Source of the DNA: JBDSSS01 sp038224055
GTDB taxonomy: Bacteria > Actinomycetota > Actinomycetes > Actinomycetales > Dermatophilaceae
DNA length: 7,480 nucleotides
Assembly (NCBI GenBank): GCA_038224055.1
Contig: JBBRGO010000168.1
Location: forward strand, 1 to 7,480
Direction of reading: 5' to 3'
The notes under the pieces were generated by a model. That model did no database searches. It was not told the origin of the DNA and worked only from the letters and a program-made list of their open reading frames with translations. Positions 1-6,299 of the stretch are shown in pieces; within the stretch, counting starts at the first letter, position 1; each line of letters begins with the position of its first letter. The position numbers and the translations under genes were made by a program.

Positions 1-3000
1 CCGAGCTGCTCGCCCGCGACGAGCTGGCCACGTCGCTGATGTACCTCACCCGCGGCAACCCCGTCGTCTACTACGGAGACGAGCAGGGCTTCACCGGTCC
101 GGGCGGCGACAAGGACTCGCGCCAGGACATGTTCCCGACGAGGACGGCCGACTACGCGGACGATGCCATCGTCGGCAGCGCCCAGCCCGCCGGGACCGGC
201 AGCCACTACGACACGAAGGCCCCGCTCTACCGGGCGATCTCGCAGCTGGCGGCGCTCCGCTCGACCTACCCCGCCCTCGCCGACGGCGCACAGATCCACC
301 GCTACGCCTCCGACTCCGCCGGCGTCTACGCGATCAGCCGCATCGACAAGAAGGGCGAGCGTGAGTTCCTCGTCGTCGCCAACAACGCGACGACCGCCAA
401 GACCGCGACCTTCGCGACCTACTCGGCACAGTCGAAGTTCGCCCCGCTCCTCGGGGCGTCCGCCGACCTGCGGGCCGACAAGGCCGGGCGGGTCACCGTG
501 ACTGTGCCGCCGCTCTCGGTGGCCGTCTACCGCTCGAAGTCGTCGATGGAGGACTCGAAGGCCGCTCCGGCGATCTACCCGACGGCGCCGAGCGCCGGCG
601 GCGTCGTCGGTGGCCGCGCCGAGATCGGTGCGGCCGTCCCGTCCAACACCTTCGCCGAGGTGACCTTCCTCGAGCGCCCCGTCGGCACCACGGCGTGGAC
701 CGCGATCGGCACGGACGACAACGCCCCCTACCGCGTCTTCCACGACGTCTCCGGTCTGGCCAAGGGCACGCTCGTCGAGTACCGGATGCTCGCCAAGGAC
801 CTCTCCGGGCACGTCTCCGCCACCTCGACCTACGCCGTCGTCGGCGACGTCAAGGCCTCCACCGGCGACACCGGCGGCGGCGGGGGAGTCGGCCCGGTCA
901 CCCAGCCGGCCAACGTCAGCGTCCCGGGCTCGCACAACTCCGAGATGGGGTGCCCCGGCGACTGGCAGCCCGACTGTGACCAGGCCCAGCTCACGCTCGA
1001 CCCCAAGGACGACATCTGGAAGGGCACCTACGACCAGATCCCGGCCGGCTCCTACGAGTACAAGGCCGCGATCGACAAGAGCTGGGACGAGAACTACGGC
1101 GTCGGTGGCGCCTCCGGCGGCGGCAACATCGGCTACACCGCCCCCGGTGGAGCGGTGACCTTCTACTACGACCACCGCACGCACTGGGCGACGAGCGATG
1201 CCCAGGGCACGATCTACACCGCCCCCGGCAGCTTCCAGAGCGAGCTCGGCTGTCCCGGTGACTGGGACCCCACCTGCATGCGCTCCTGGCTGCAGGACCC
1301 CGACGGTGACGGCACCTTCACGTGGAGCACGACCCAGATCCCGGCGGGCAGCTACGAGTTCAAGGTCGCCGAGTCGCTCGGCTGGTCGACGGCATACCCG
1401 GCGAACAACGTGTCCTTCTCCGTGCCCGCCGACGGGGTCGTCACGACGATCTCGTTCGACTCCGCGACCAAGGAGGTGTCGGTGAAGACCTCGAAGGCCG
1501 GAGCCGCCCCCGACCTGACCAAGGCCAAGGCGTTCGTCGTCGGCCCCGACCTCGTCGCGTGGCCCGCCTCGGCCCTGCCGGCCGGGGTCGACCCGGCGAC
1601 GCTCACCTGGCGGCTGCACTGGTCGGCCACCGGCGGGCTCGGTCTCGACGCCGAGGCCGTGACCGGAGGCTTGGTCGCGACCCTCACCCGTGACCCCGCC
1701 GGTCTTCCGGCGGCGCTCCTCACGGCGCACCCCGAGCTCAAGGGTGCCGTGGCCCTGCGCCTCGACAAGAAGACTGCCAGGTCGATGCCCGAGATCCTCA
1801 AGGGCCAGGTCGCCGTCGGCATGTACGACTCGACCGGTGTCCTGCTCGACGCCACGGGAGCACAGACGGCGATCGCGCTCGACGCGCTGTATGCCGCTGA
1901 CGCCCGCAAGCGCTCCTACGGCGTGAGCTTCTCCCGCGGTCGGGTCGGCTTCTCGCTGTGGGCCCCCACGGCGCAGTCCGTCTCGCTGCTCACCTGGCCG
2001 GCGGGCTCGCCCGACCAGCCGGCGTCGGCCGCCACCCGGACGGCGATGAAGCGCCAGTCCGACGGTGCCTGGACGGCGGGTCTCGGGTCCCGGGCCAAGA
2101 ACGCTCGCTACCTCTACGAGGTGACCGTCTACGCCCCGACGACGGGGAAGGTGGAGACCAACCTCGTCACCGACCCGAGTTCCGTTGCGCTGACGCTCAA
2201 CTCGACACGGTCGGTTGCCGTGGACCTGCGCGACGCGGCATACATGCCGTCGATCTGGCGCACCACAGCCTCGCCGAAACTCGCGAAGTTCGTCGACACG
2301 ACGGTCTACGAGCTGCACATCCGGGACTACTCGGTGAGCGACGCGAAGGTGCCCGCTGCCAAGCGGGGGAGCTATCTCGCCTTCGCGGAGAACGGTGACG
2401 GCCGGACGCACCTCAAGGAGCTCGCCAAGGCGGGCCTCAACACGGTGCACCTGCTGCCGAGCTTCGACATCGCCTCGATCGAGGAGGACCCCGCCAAGCA
2501 GGAGAAGCCGGCCTGCGACCTCTCCTCCTACGCGCCCGACAGCACCGAGCAGCAGCAGTGCGTCACGGCCGTCGCGAGCAATGACGCGTTCAACTGGGGC
2601 TACGACCCGTACCACTACAGCGTCCCCGACGGGTCCTACGCCTCGAGCGCCACGGCCGCCGACGGAGGCAACCGCGTCGCCGAGTTCCGCACGATGGTCG
2701 GCGCGATCCACCAGGACGGCCTGCGGGTCGTGCTCGACGAGGTGTTCAACCACACGGCGGCCTCGGGCCAGGCGGACAAGTCGGTGCTCGACCGGGTCGT
2801 GCCCGGCTACTACCACCGCCTCGACGCGACGGGCGCGGTGCAGACCTCGACGTGCTGCCAGAACGTCGCCACGGAGCACGCCATGGGTGAGAAGCTCATG
2901 GTCGACTCGGTCGTGTCGTGGGCCCGCAACTACAAGGTCGACGGTTTCCGCTTCGACCTCATGGGCCACCACAGCCGGGCCAACATGCTGGCCGTCCGGG

Positions 3001-4175
3001 CCGGCCTGGACAAGCTGACCCTGAAGAAGGACGGCGTCGACGGCAAGAGCCTCTACCTCTACGGCGAGGGCTGGAACTTCGGTGAGGTGGCCGACAACGC
3101 CCTGTTCACCCAGGCCACCCAGGGGCAGCTCGGTGGGACCCACATCGGCACCTTCTCGGACCGCCTGCGTGACGCGGTCCGAGGCGGCGGCCCGTTCGAC
3201 GAGGACCCGCGCAAGCAGGGCTTCGGCTCCGGCGAGGCGACCGACCCCAACGGCGCAGCCATCAACGACGGTGCGGCCGCGGGTCTCGCCCACGACACCG
3301 ACCTCGTCCAGCTCGGCCTGGCCGGGAACCTCAAGACCTTCGCGTTCACGAGCCAGGCCTCGGGCGCGGCGGTCACCGGGACCCAGGTGGACTACAACGG
3401 CCAGCCGGCGGGCTACGCCGACCAGCCCGACGAGGTCGTCAGCTACGTCGACGCCCACGACAACGAGACGCTCTTCGACTCGCTCACCTACAAGCTGCCG
3501 GTGGCGACCTCGATGGCCGACCGGGTCCGGATGAACACGGTCTCGCTCGCGACGACCGCACTCGCGCAGACGCCCTCGTTCTGGCACGCGGGCGCCGACC
3601 TGCTGCGGAGCAAGTCGCTCAACCGCGACAGCTATGACAGCGGCGACTGGTTCAACCGGCTCGACTGGACCGGTGCCGACAACGGCTTCGGACACGGCCT
3701 GCCGCCCGAGGCGCAGAACGCCGCGAAGTGGCCGTTCATGAAACCGCTGCTCGCCGACCCGGCGCTCAAGCCGTCCGCAGCGAAGGTGGCCGAGGCGAGC
3801 GCGATGGCCCAGGACCTGCTCCGGTTGCGCTTCAGCACGCCGCTGTTCCGGCTCGGGACGGCCGACGCGATCAATGCCAAGGTGAGCTTCCCGGTGTCGG
3901 GTTCCCCCGACGCGCACGCGGGCGTCATCGTGATGCGGATCGACGACACGGTGGGCGCCGATGCGGATCCGAAGCTGCGGGGAGTCGTCGTCGTCTTCAA
4001 CGCCTCGGCCGCGGCCGTCGCGCAGAAGGTCCCCGGACTCACCGGCCGGGTCACCCTGAGCCCGGTCCAGTCCGGGGGAGCGGACGCCGTCGTCAAGCAG
4101 GCGGCCTACGACGCGGCGAGCTCCACCCTGACGGTGCCGGCCCGGACCGTGGCGGTGTTCGTCCAGCCGAGCTGA
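1..4175 (+). CDS. pulA: Amylopullulanase (GH13 alpha-amylase tail plus full pullulanase-type alpha-1,6-glucosidase), 5' end missing
   Basis: The frame is open from base 3 with no start, so the gene begins upstream; 1390 residues are visible (residue n starts at base 3n). Domains in order: the end of a first GH13 barrel (RGNPVVYYGDEQGF, residues 17-30) with its beta-sandwich to about 180; an Ig/Fn3-like spacer (190-280); a Gly linker (291-296); two X25-type modules (304-401, 404-498); an N2-like module (503-630); CBM48 (639-735, FSLWAPTAQSV); a second, complete GH13 domain from about 769; and a C-terminal beta domain. The second GH13 carries FNWGYDP (863-869, usually YNWGYDP), DEVFNHT (912-918), the nucleophile Asp985 in RFDLMGHH, the acid/base Glu1022 in GEGW, and HDN 1152-1154 with Asp1153. 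By family knowledge this half cleaves alpha-1,6 branches in pullulan, glycogen and amylopectin, while the N-terminal half should cut alpha-1,4 bonds; its own catalytic residues lie outside the window. There is no C-terminal anchor or sorting signal, so a freely secreted enzyme is likely. The paired Cys in the X25 modules fit an extracellular protein. Confidence 0.93.
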   Translation, partial: ELLARDELATSLMYLTRGNPVVYYGDEQGFTGPGGDKDSRQDMFPTRTADYADDAIVGSAQPAGTGSHYDTKAPLYRAISQLAALRSTYPALADGAQIHRYASDSAGVYAISRIDKKGEREFLVVANNATTAKTATFATYSAQSKFAPLLGASADLRADKAGRVTVTVPPLSVAVYRSKSSMEDSKAAPAIYPTAPSAGGVVGGRAEIGAAVPSNTFAEVTFLERPVGTTAWTAIGTDDNAPYRVFHDVSGLAKGTLVEYRMLAKDLSGHVSATSTYAVVGDVKASTGDTGGGGGVGPVTQPANVSVPGSHNSEMGCPGDWQPDCDQAQLTLDPKDDIWKGTYDQIPAGSYEYKAAIDKSWDENYGVGGASGGGNIGYTAPGGAVTFYYDHRTHWATSDAQGTIYTAPGSFQSELGCPGDWDPTCMRSWLQDPDGDGTFTWSTTQIPAGSYEFKVAESLGWSTAYPANNVSFSVPADGVVTTISFDSATKEVSVKTSKAGAAPDLTKAKAFVVGPDLVAWPASALPAGVDPATLTWRLHWSATGGLGLDAEAVTGGLVATLTRDPAGLPAALLTAHPELKGAVALRLDKKTARSMPEILKGQVAVGMYDSTGVLLDATGAQTAIALDALYAADARKRSYGVSFSRGRVGFSLWAPTAQSVSLLTWPAGSPDQPASAATRTAMKRQSDGAWTAGLGSRAKNARYLYEVTVYAPTTGKVETNLVTDPSSVALTLNSTRSVAVDLRDAAYMPSIWRTTASPKLAKFVDTTVYELHIRDYSVSDAKVPAAKRGSYLAFAENGDGRTHLKELAKAGLNTVHLLPSFDIASIEEDPAKQEKPACDLSSYAPDSTEQQQCVTAVASNDAFNWGYDPYHYSVPDGSYASSATAADGGNRVAEFRTMVGAIHQDGLRVVLDEVFNHTAASGQADKSVLDRVVPGYYHRLDATGAVQTSTCCQNVATEHAMGEKLMVDSVVSWARNYKVDGFRFDLMGHHSRANMLAVRAGLDKLTLKKDGVDGKSLYLYGEGWNFGEVADNALFTQATQGQLGGTHIGTFSDRLRDAVRGGGPFDEDPRKQGFGSGEATDPNGAAINDGAAAGLAHDTDLVQLGLAGNLKTFAFTSQASGAAVTGTQVDYNGQPAGYADQPDEVVSYVDAHDNETLFDSLTYKLPVATSMADRVRMNTVSLATTALAQTPSFWHAGADLLRSKSLNRDSYDSGDWFNRLDWTGADNGFGHGLPPEAQNAAKWPFMKPLLADPALKPSAAKVAEASAMAQDLLRLRFSTPLFRLGTADAINAKVSFPVSGSPDAHAGVIVMRIDDTVGADADPKLRGVVVVFNASAAAVAQKVPGLTGRVTLSPVQSGGADAVVKQAAYDAASSTLTVPARTVAVFVQPS
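912..1494 (+). repeat. Tandem pair of X25-type starch-binding modules inside the amylopullulanase
   Basis: Two consecutive copies of about 95 residues share the signatures SE(M/L)GCPGDWxPxC near their start and IPAGSYE(Y/F)K in the middle. The first runs from base 912 to about 1203 and the second from 1212 to about 1494. This pattern matches the X25/SusE-F-like modules known in bacterial pullulanases and amylopullulanases, which bind alpha-glucans. Each copy has its own Cys pair, probably a disulfide. The copies have clearly diverged in sequence, so the duplication is old and not a recent DNA repeat. The boundaries are estimated by eye. Confidence 0.75.
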
Positions 4176-4217
4176 CCATGCTCCTGTGGGGTGGGTCGCT
4201 GCGGCGGCCCGCCCCGT

Positions 4218-4239
4218 GGCATACCATGGGGGGTATGCC
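4218..4239 (+). promoter_or_regulatory. Inverted-repeat operator (CsoR-family-like) overlapping a -10 hexamer
   Basis: Perfect 8-bp arms, GGCATACC (4218-4225) and GGTATGCC (4232-4239), flank the 6-bp spacer ATGGGG, so a run of six G (4228-4233) lies inside the palindrome. A TA-CC/GG-TA inverted repeat around a G tract is the general form of operators of the CsoR/RcnR/CstR family, which sense copper, nickel/cobalt or persulfide. TACCAT at 4222-4227 fits the actinobacterial -10 pattern TAnnnT and lies seven bases before the ATG at 4235, so transcription would begin at or next to that ATG. I see no good -35. A bound repressor would cover both the -10 and the start point. No regulator gene is visible, so the family assignment is inference. 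Confidence 0.5.
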
Positions 4240-4753
4240 GTCCCCGCCCTCCGCCGACGCCCTCGCTCCTCCTGCGGATGCGGTCCAGCACGAGCGGCCC
4301 CGGCCTCGACCCGTCGTGCTCGTCAGTGCCGCCGTGCTCACCTTCCTGCTCATCGGGCTCCCGACGGACATCGTGGTCAACCCCGTCTTCGGGCGGGAGG
4401 TGCCGGTGCGGCCGTGGGAGCTGCCGGTGCTGCTCGTGACGAGCCTCCTCACCGGACTGTGGTTCGGCTACCAGCGCGCGGCGGCGGACCTCTCGCCGAG
4501 GGCGGCCGACTCCAACGCGCCGGCCTTCGGGGCCGCCGGCCTCGCCTACCTCGCGGTGGCCTGCCCGGTGTGCAATAAGCTCGTCCTGCTCGCGCTCGGC
4601 ACCTCGGGCGCGCTCGGCATCTGGCAGCCCCTGCAGCCCTGGCTCGCGGGGATCTCGCTCGTCTCCCTGCTCGGCGCCGTGCTCTATGCCGCACGCCGCA
4701 GGCCGTGCGCCGACGGCCGGTGCGCCGTCGAGCGCACGGAGTCCTCGACGTGA
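4235..4753 (+). CDS. Small four-helix membrane protein with a CPVCN motif, function unknown
   Basis: The product is 172 residues. Hydrophobic stretches at about 27-45, 62-78, 96-127 and 137-153 suggest four membrane helices after a Pro/Ala-rich N-terminus. ACPVCNKLVLLALGTSGA places Cys110 and Cys113 within the third hydrophobic stretch, and the short C-terminal tail has a second pair, Cys158 and Cys163 (CADGRC). I do not recognise a named family. The motif suggests metal or thiol chemistry at the membrane, but this is inference; the protein is too small and lacks the fold for a thioredoxin. I chose the ATG at 4235 because it lies seven bases after TACCAT, giving a leaderless mRNA. In-frame ATGs at 4178 and 4226 would lie upstream of, or inside, the proposed promoter. 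The gene overlaps the next by four bases (GTGA), so the two form an operon. The operator at the start implies repression by a metal or sulfur sensor. Confidence 0.78.
   Translation: MPSPPSADALAPPADAVQHERPRPRPVVLVSAAVLTFLLIGLPTDIVVNPVFGREVPVRPWELPVLLVTSLLTGLWFGYQRAAADLSPRAADSNAPAFGAAGLAYLAVACPVCNKLVLLALGTSGALGIWQPLQPWLAGISLVSLLGAVLYAARRRPCADGRCAVERTESST
4738..4741 (+). promoter_or_regulatory. Ribosome binding site for the second membrane-protein gene
   Basis: GGAG lies eight bases before the GTG at 4750, inside the end of the preceding gene. It supports the GTG as the start rather than the in-frame ATG at 4705. It also marks this gene as translated from a normal leadered, coupled site, unlike its upstream partner. 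Confidence 0.6.
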
Positions 4754-5160
4754 GGTCGCAGGGCCCCCTCGGCCGCACCATCGCCGGGCGCCGGGGACCC
4801 GCCGCGGCCGCGCTCGCGCTGCTCGGTCTCGGCGCTGTCGTGGCTGGGCGGGGCTGGCCGCAGGCTGACGTACCGCTCTGGTCGGTGCTCGCCCTCGCCA
4901 CGGTGCTGCTCTCCGCCACCGCGCTCGCGACCTACGTCCCGGCCGCCGGCGCCGGGTGGCGCCCCGACCTCGGCTGCGGCTCCTGCGCGGCGGTCTCGGG
5001 CCTCGCGGCCGCCGGTTCCGTCTGGTACGTCGCGACCTCGCCCGTGGCCCTCGGGGCTGGCCTGCTCGGTCTCGCGGTGTCCGGCTTCGCGCTCGTCAAG
5101 CGCCTCACCGACCCCGAGGTCTGCGCCACGTCAGCCCGGCCGGCGATCACGCCCCGGTAG
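4750..5160 (+). CDS. Small membrane protein with a CGSC motif, function unknown
   Basis: The product is 136 residues starting at GTG, whose last two bases are shared with the preceding gene's TGA stop. After a basic N-terminus come hydrophobic segments at about 17-33, 42-63 and 80-118, the last long enough for one or two helices. GCGSC puts Cys76 and Cys79 just before the last segment, and Cys125 lies near the C-terminus. I do not recognise the family. The tight coupling to the CPVCN protein, a matching four-residue CxxC motif and a membrane location suggest that the two proteins work together, perhaps as a thiol-redox or metal-handling pair; that is inference. The alternative start at 4705 would overlap the upstream gene by 49 bases and adds an Arg-rich stretch that looks like out-of-frame reading. 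There is no clear terminator after it; 38 bases separate it from the next gene. Confidence 0.72.
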   Translation: MRSQGPLGRTIAGRRGPAAAALALLGLGAVVAGRGWPQADVPLWSVLALATVLLSATALATYVPAAGAGWRPDLGCGSCAAVSGLAAAGSVWYVATSPVALGAGLLGLAVSGFALVKRLTDPEVCATSARPAITPR

Positions 5161-5186
5161 GGTCGCCGCCGCCGACGGGGGAGGGA

Positions 5187-5192
5187 TACGTT
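5187..5192 (+). promoter_or_regulatory. Probable -10 hexamer of a leaderless aldo/keto reductase transcript
   Basis: TACGTT matches the TAnnnT pattern and ends six bases before the GTG at 5199, so the transcript would begin at or within a base of the start codon. The purine-rich GGGGGAGGG at about 5177-5185 could instead be a Shine-Dalgarno sequence, but it lies some 14 bases from the GTG, which is too far to be convincing. No -35 is evident. Confidence 0.4.
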
Positions 5193-5198
5193 GGCGGG

Positions 5199-6155
5199 GT
5201 GAGCACTCCAGAGATGACGTATCGACAGCTCGGTGACAGTGGCCTGACGGTGAGCGCCGTCGGCCTCGGCTGCAACAACTTCGGTCGACGCGTCGACCAG
5301 GAGGGCACGACCGCGGTCGTCCGTGCCGCCCTCGACCACGGGATCACCCTCTTCGACACGGCCGACATCTACGGTCAGGGCGAGAGCGAGGAGCTGCTCG
5401 GGCGCGCCCTCGGTGCCGAGCGCGAGAACGTCGTCCTCGCAACGAAGTTCGGCATGGACATGCAGGGCGCCAACGGACCCGACTGGGGCGTGCGCGGGTC
5501 CCGCCGCTACATCCGGAAGGCGGTCGAGGCGAGCCTGCGCCGGCTCGGCACCGACTGGATCGACCTCTACCAGCTGCACCGTCCCGACCCGCAGACGCCG
5601 ATCGAGGAAACGCTGGCTGCGCTCGACGAGCTGGTCCGCGACGGGCTCGTCCGCTATCTCGGCAGCAGCAACTTCACCGGCTGGCAGGTGGTCGACGCCG
5701 ACTGGACCGCTCGTGCCGCCGGGACGGAGCGCTTCGTCTCGGCCCAGAACGAGTACTCCCTGCTCGAGCGGGACGTCGAGGACGAGCTCGTCCCCGCCTG
5801 CGAGCACGTCGGGGTCGGCCTCCTGCCCTTCTTCCCCCTCGCGTCGGGGCTGCTCACCGGCAAGTACCGCCGCGACTCCGAGGCGCCCGCGGGCACCCGC
5901 CTGGCGGGGATGCCCGACCGTCTCGCCGGGGCTGACTGGGCCATGCTCGAGCGGCTCGAGGCGTATGCCGCCGAGCGCGACCTGCGGATGGTCGACGTCG
6001 CGATCGGCGGGCTCGCGGCCCAGCCCGCGGTCGCCTCCGTCATTGCCGGGGCGACGTCGGTCGAGCAGATCGCCGCCAACGTCGCCGCCGGGTCGTGGGA
6101 CCCCAGCGTCGAGGACCTCGCGGTCCTCGACGAGATCACCGCGCCCCCTGCCTGA
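5199..6155 (+). CDS. Aldo/keto reductase, NADPH-dependent oxidoreductase
   Basis: The product is 318 residues, the usual length for the aldo/keto reductase superfamily, and it covers the whole TIM barrel. The opening YRQLGDSGLTVSAVGLGCNNFG is typical. The catalytic tetrad is complete: Asp53 and Tyr58 in FDTADIYG, Lys83 in ATKFG and His127 in YQLHRPDP. Further family marks are YLGSSNFTGWQV and QNEYSLLERDVE on later strands, and SVIAGATSVEQIAANV near the C-terminus, the cofactor-phosphate-binding region. The enzyme should reduce aldehydes or ketones with NADPH in the cytosol; the substrate cannot be read from sequence. I chose GTG at 5199 because a -10-like hexamer lies just upstream; ATG at 5214 (giving MTYRQLG) is a real alternative and would remove five residues. 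The gene has its own probable promoter, so it need not be cotranscribed with the membrane-protein pair. It converges on the transporter gene downstream, with its TGA stop inside the outer arm of the intergenic palindrome. Confidence 0.95.
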   Translation: MSTPEMTYRQLGDSGLTVSAVGLGCNNFGRRVDQEGTTAVVRAALDHGITLFDTADIYGQGESEELLGRALGAERENVVLATKFGMDMQGANGPDWGVRGSRRYIRKAVEASLRRLGTDWIDLYQLHRPDPQTPIEETLAALDELVRDGLVRYLGSSNFTGWQVVDADWTARAAGTERFVSAQNEYSLLERDVEDELVPACEHVGVGLLPFFPLASGLLTGKYRRDSEAPAGTRLAGMPDRLAGADWAMLERLEAYAAERDLRMVDVAIGGLAAQPAVASVIAGATSVEQIAANVAAGSWDPSVEDLAVLDEITAPPA

Positions 6156-6169
6156 CCCCCCTCCCCCCC

Positions 6170-6220
6170 GTCGAGTGGGCACTTTCGCCCCCCGTCACCG
6201 GGGGAAAAGGCCCACTCGAC
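6170..6220. terminator. Hairpin 1: long imperfect stem-loop, candidate bidirectional terminator
   Basis: An 11-bp perfect stem (GTCGAGTGGGC with GCCCACTCGAC) continues inward, past small bulges, through TTT/AAA and CCCCC/GGGGG to a loop of about seven bases (CGTCACC). The stem begins 14 bases after the aldo/keto reductase stop. There is no U-tract after it, so it is not a textbook intrinsic terminator, though actinobacterial terminators often lack one. A repeat element is the alternative reading. Confidence 0.5.
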
Positions 6221-6232
6221 TCGCCGAAGCCC

Positions 6233-6283
6233 GTCGAGTGGGCACTTTGTTGCGCCACGAGCGGGCGAAAATGCCCACTCGAC
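6233..6283. terminator. Hairpin 2: second stem-loop with the same outer stem
   Basis: It has the same 11-bp outer stem as hairpin 1 and the same total length of 51 bases. The inside differs: TTT/AAA, then CGCC (6253-6256) with GGCG (6264-6267) around the loop ACGAGCG. Conserved outer arms with a changed interior suggest that the stem is what is selected or copied. Read from the minus strand it begins about 16 bases after the transporter stop. Confidence 0.5.
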
Positions 6284-6299
6284 TCGGGAGGGAGGGGGG

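Noticed and set aside
39..41. The ATG at 39 as the start of the pullulanase gene
   Set aside because: The frame is open to the window edge, and the ATG lies inside a conserved GH13 segment, so it is an internal Met.
2395..3018. Long Ser/Thr/Arg-rich frames inside the pullulanase gene on both strands
   Set aside because: They are out-of-frame readings of GC-rich coding DNA without domains or start signals.
4176..4217. A terminator after the pullulanase gene
   Set aside because: Only a four-base GGCG/CGCC stem with a tiny loop is present, too weak to call.
4178..4234. Earlier in-frame ATGs (4178 and 4226) for the CPVCN membrane protein
   Set aside because: They lie upstream of, or inside, the proposed -10 and operator, have no good ribosome binding site, and would add an unlikely Trp/Arg/Pro-rich leader. 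The 4178 start, two bases after the pullulanase stop, remains possible if the genes are coupled.
4932..6182. A long open frame of 416 codons on the minus strand opposite the aldo/keto reductase
   Set aside because: It mirrors a highly conserved gene on the plus strand, has low-complexity Gly/Arg/Asp/Val-rich composition and no recognisable domain. Such antisense frames are normal at this GC content.
6156..6299. A CRISPR array or tRNA in the repeat-rich gap
   Set aside because: There are only two repeat units, these are palindromic with no spacers of regular length, and no cloverleaf can be drawn.
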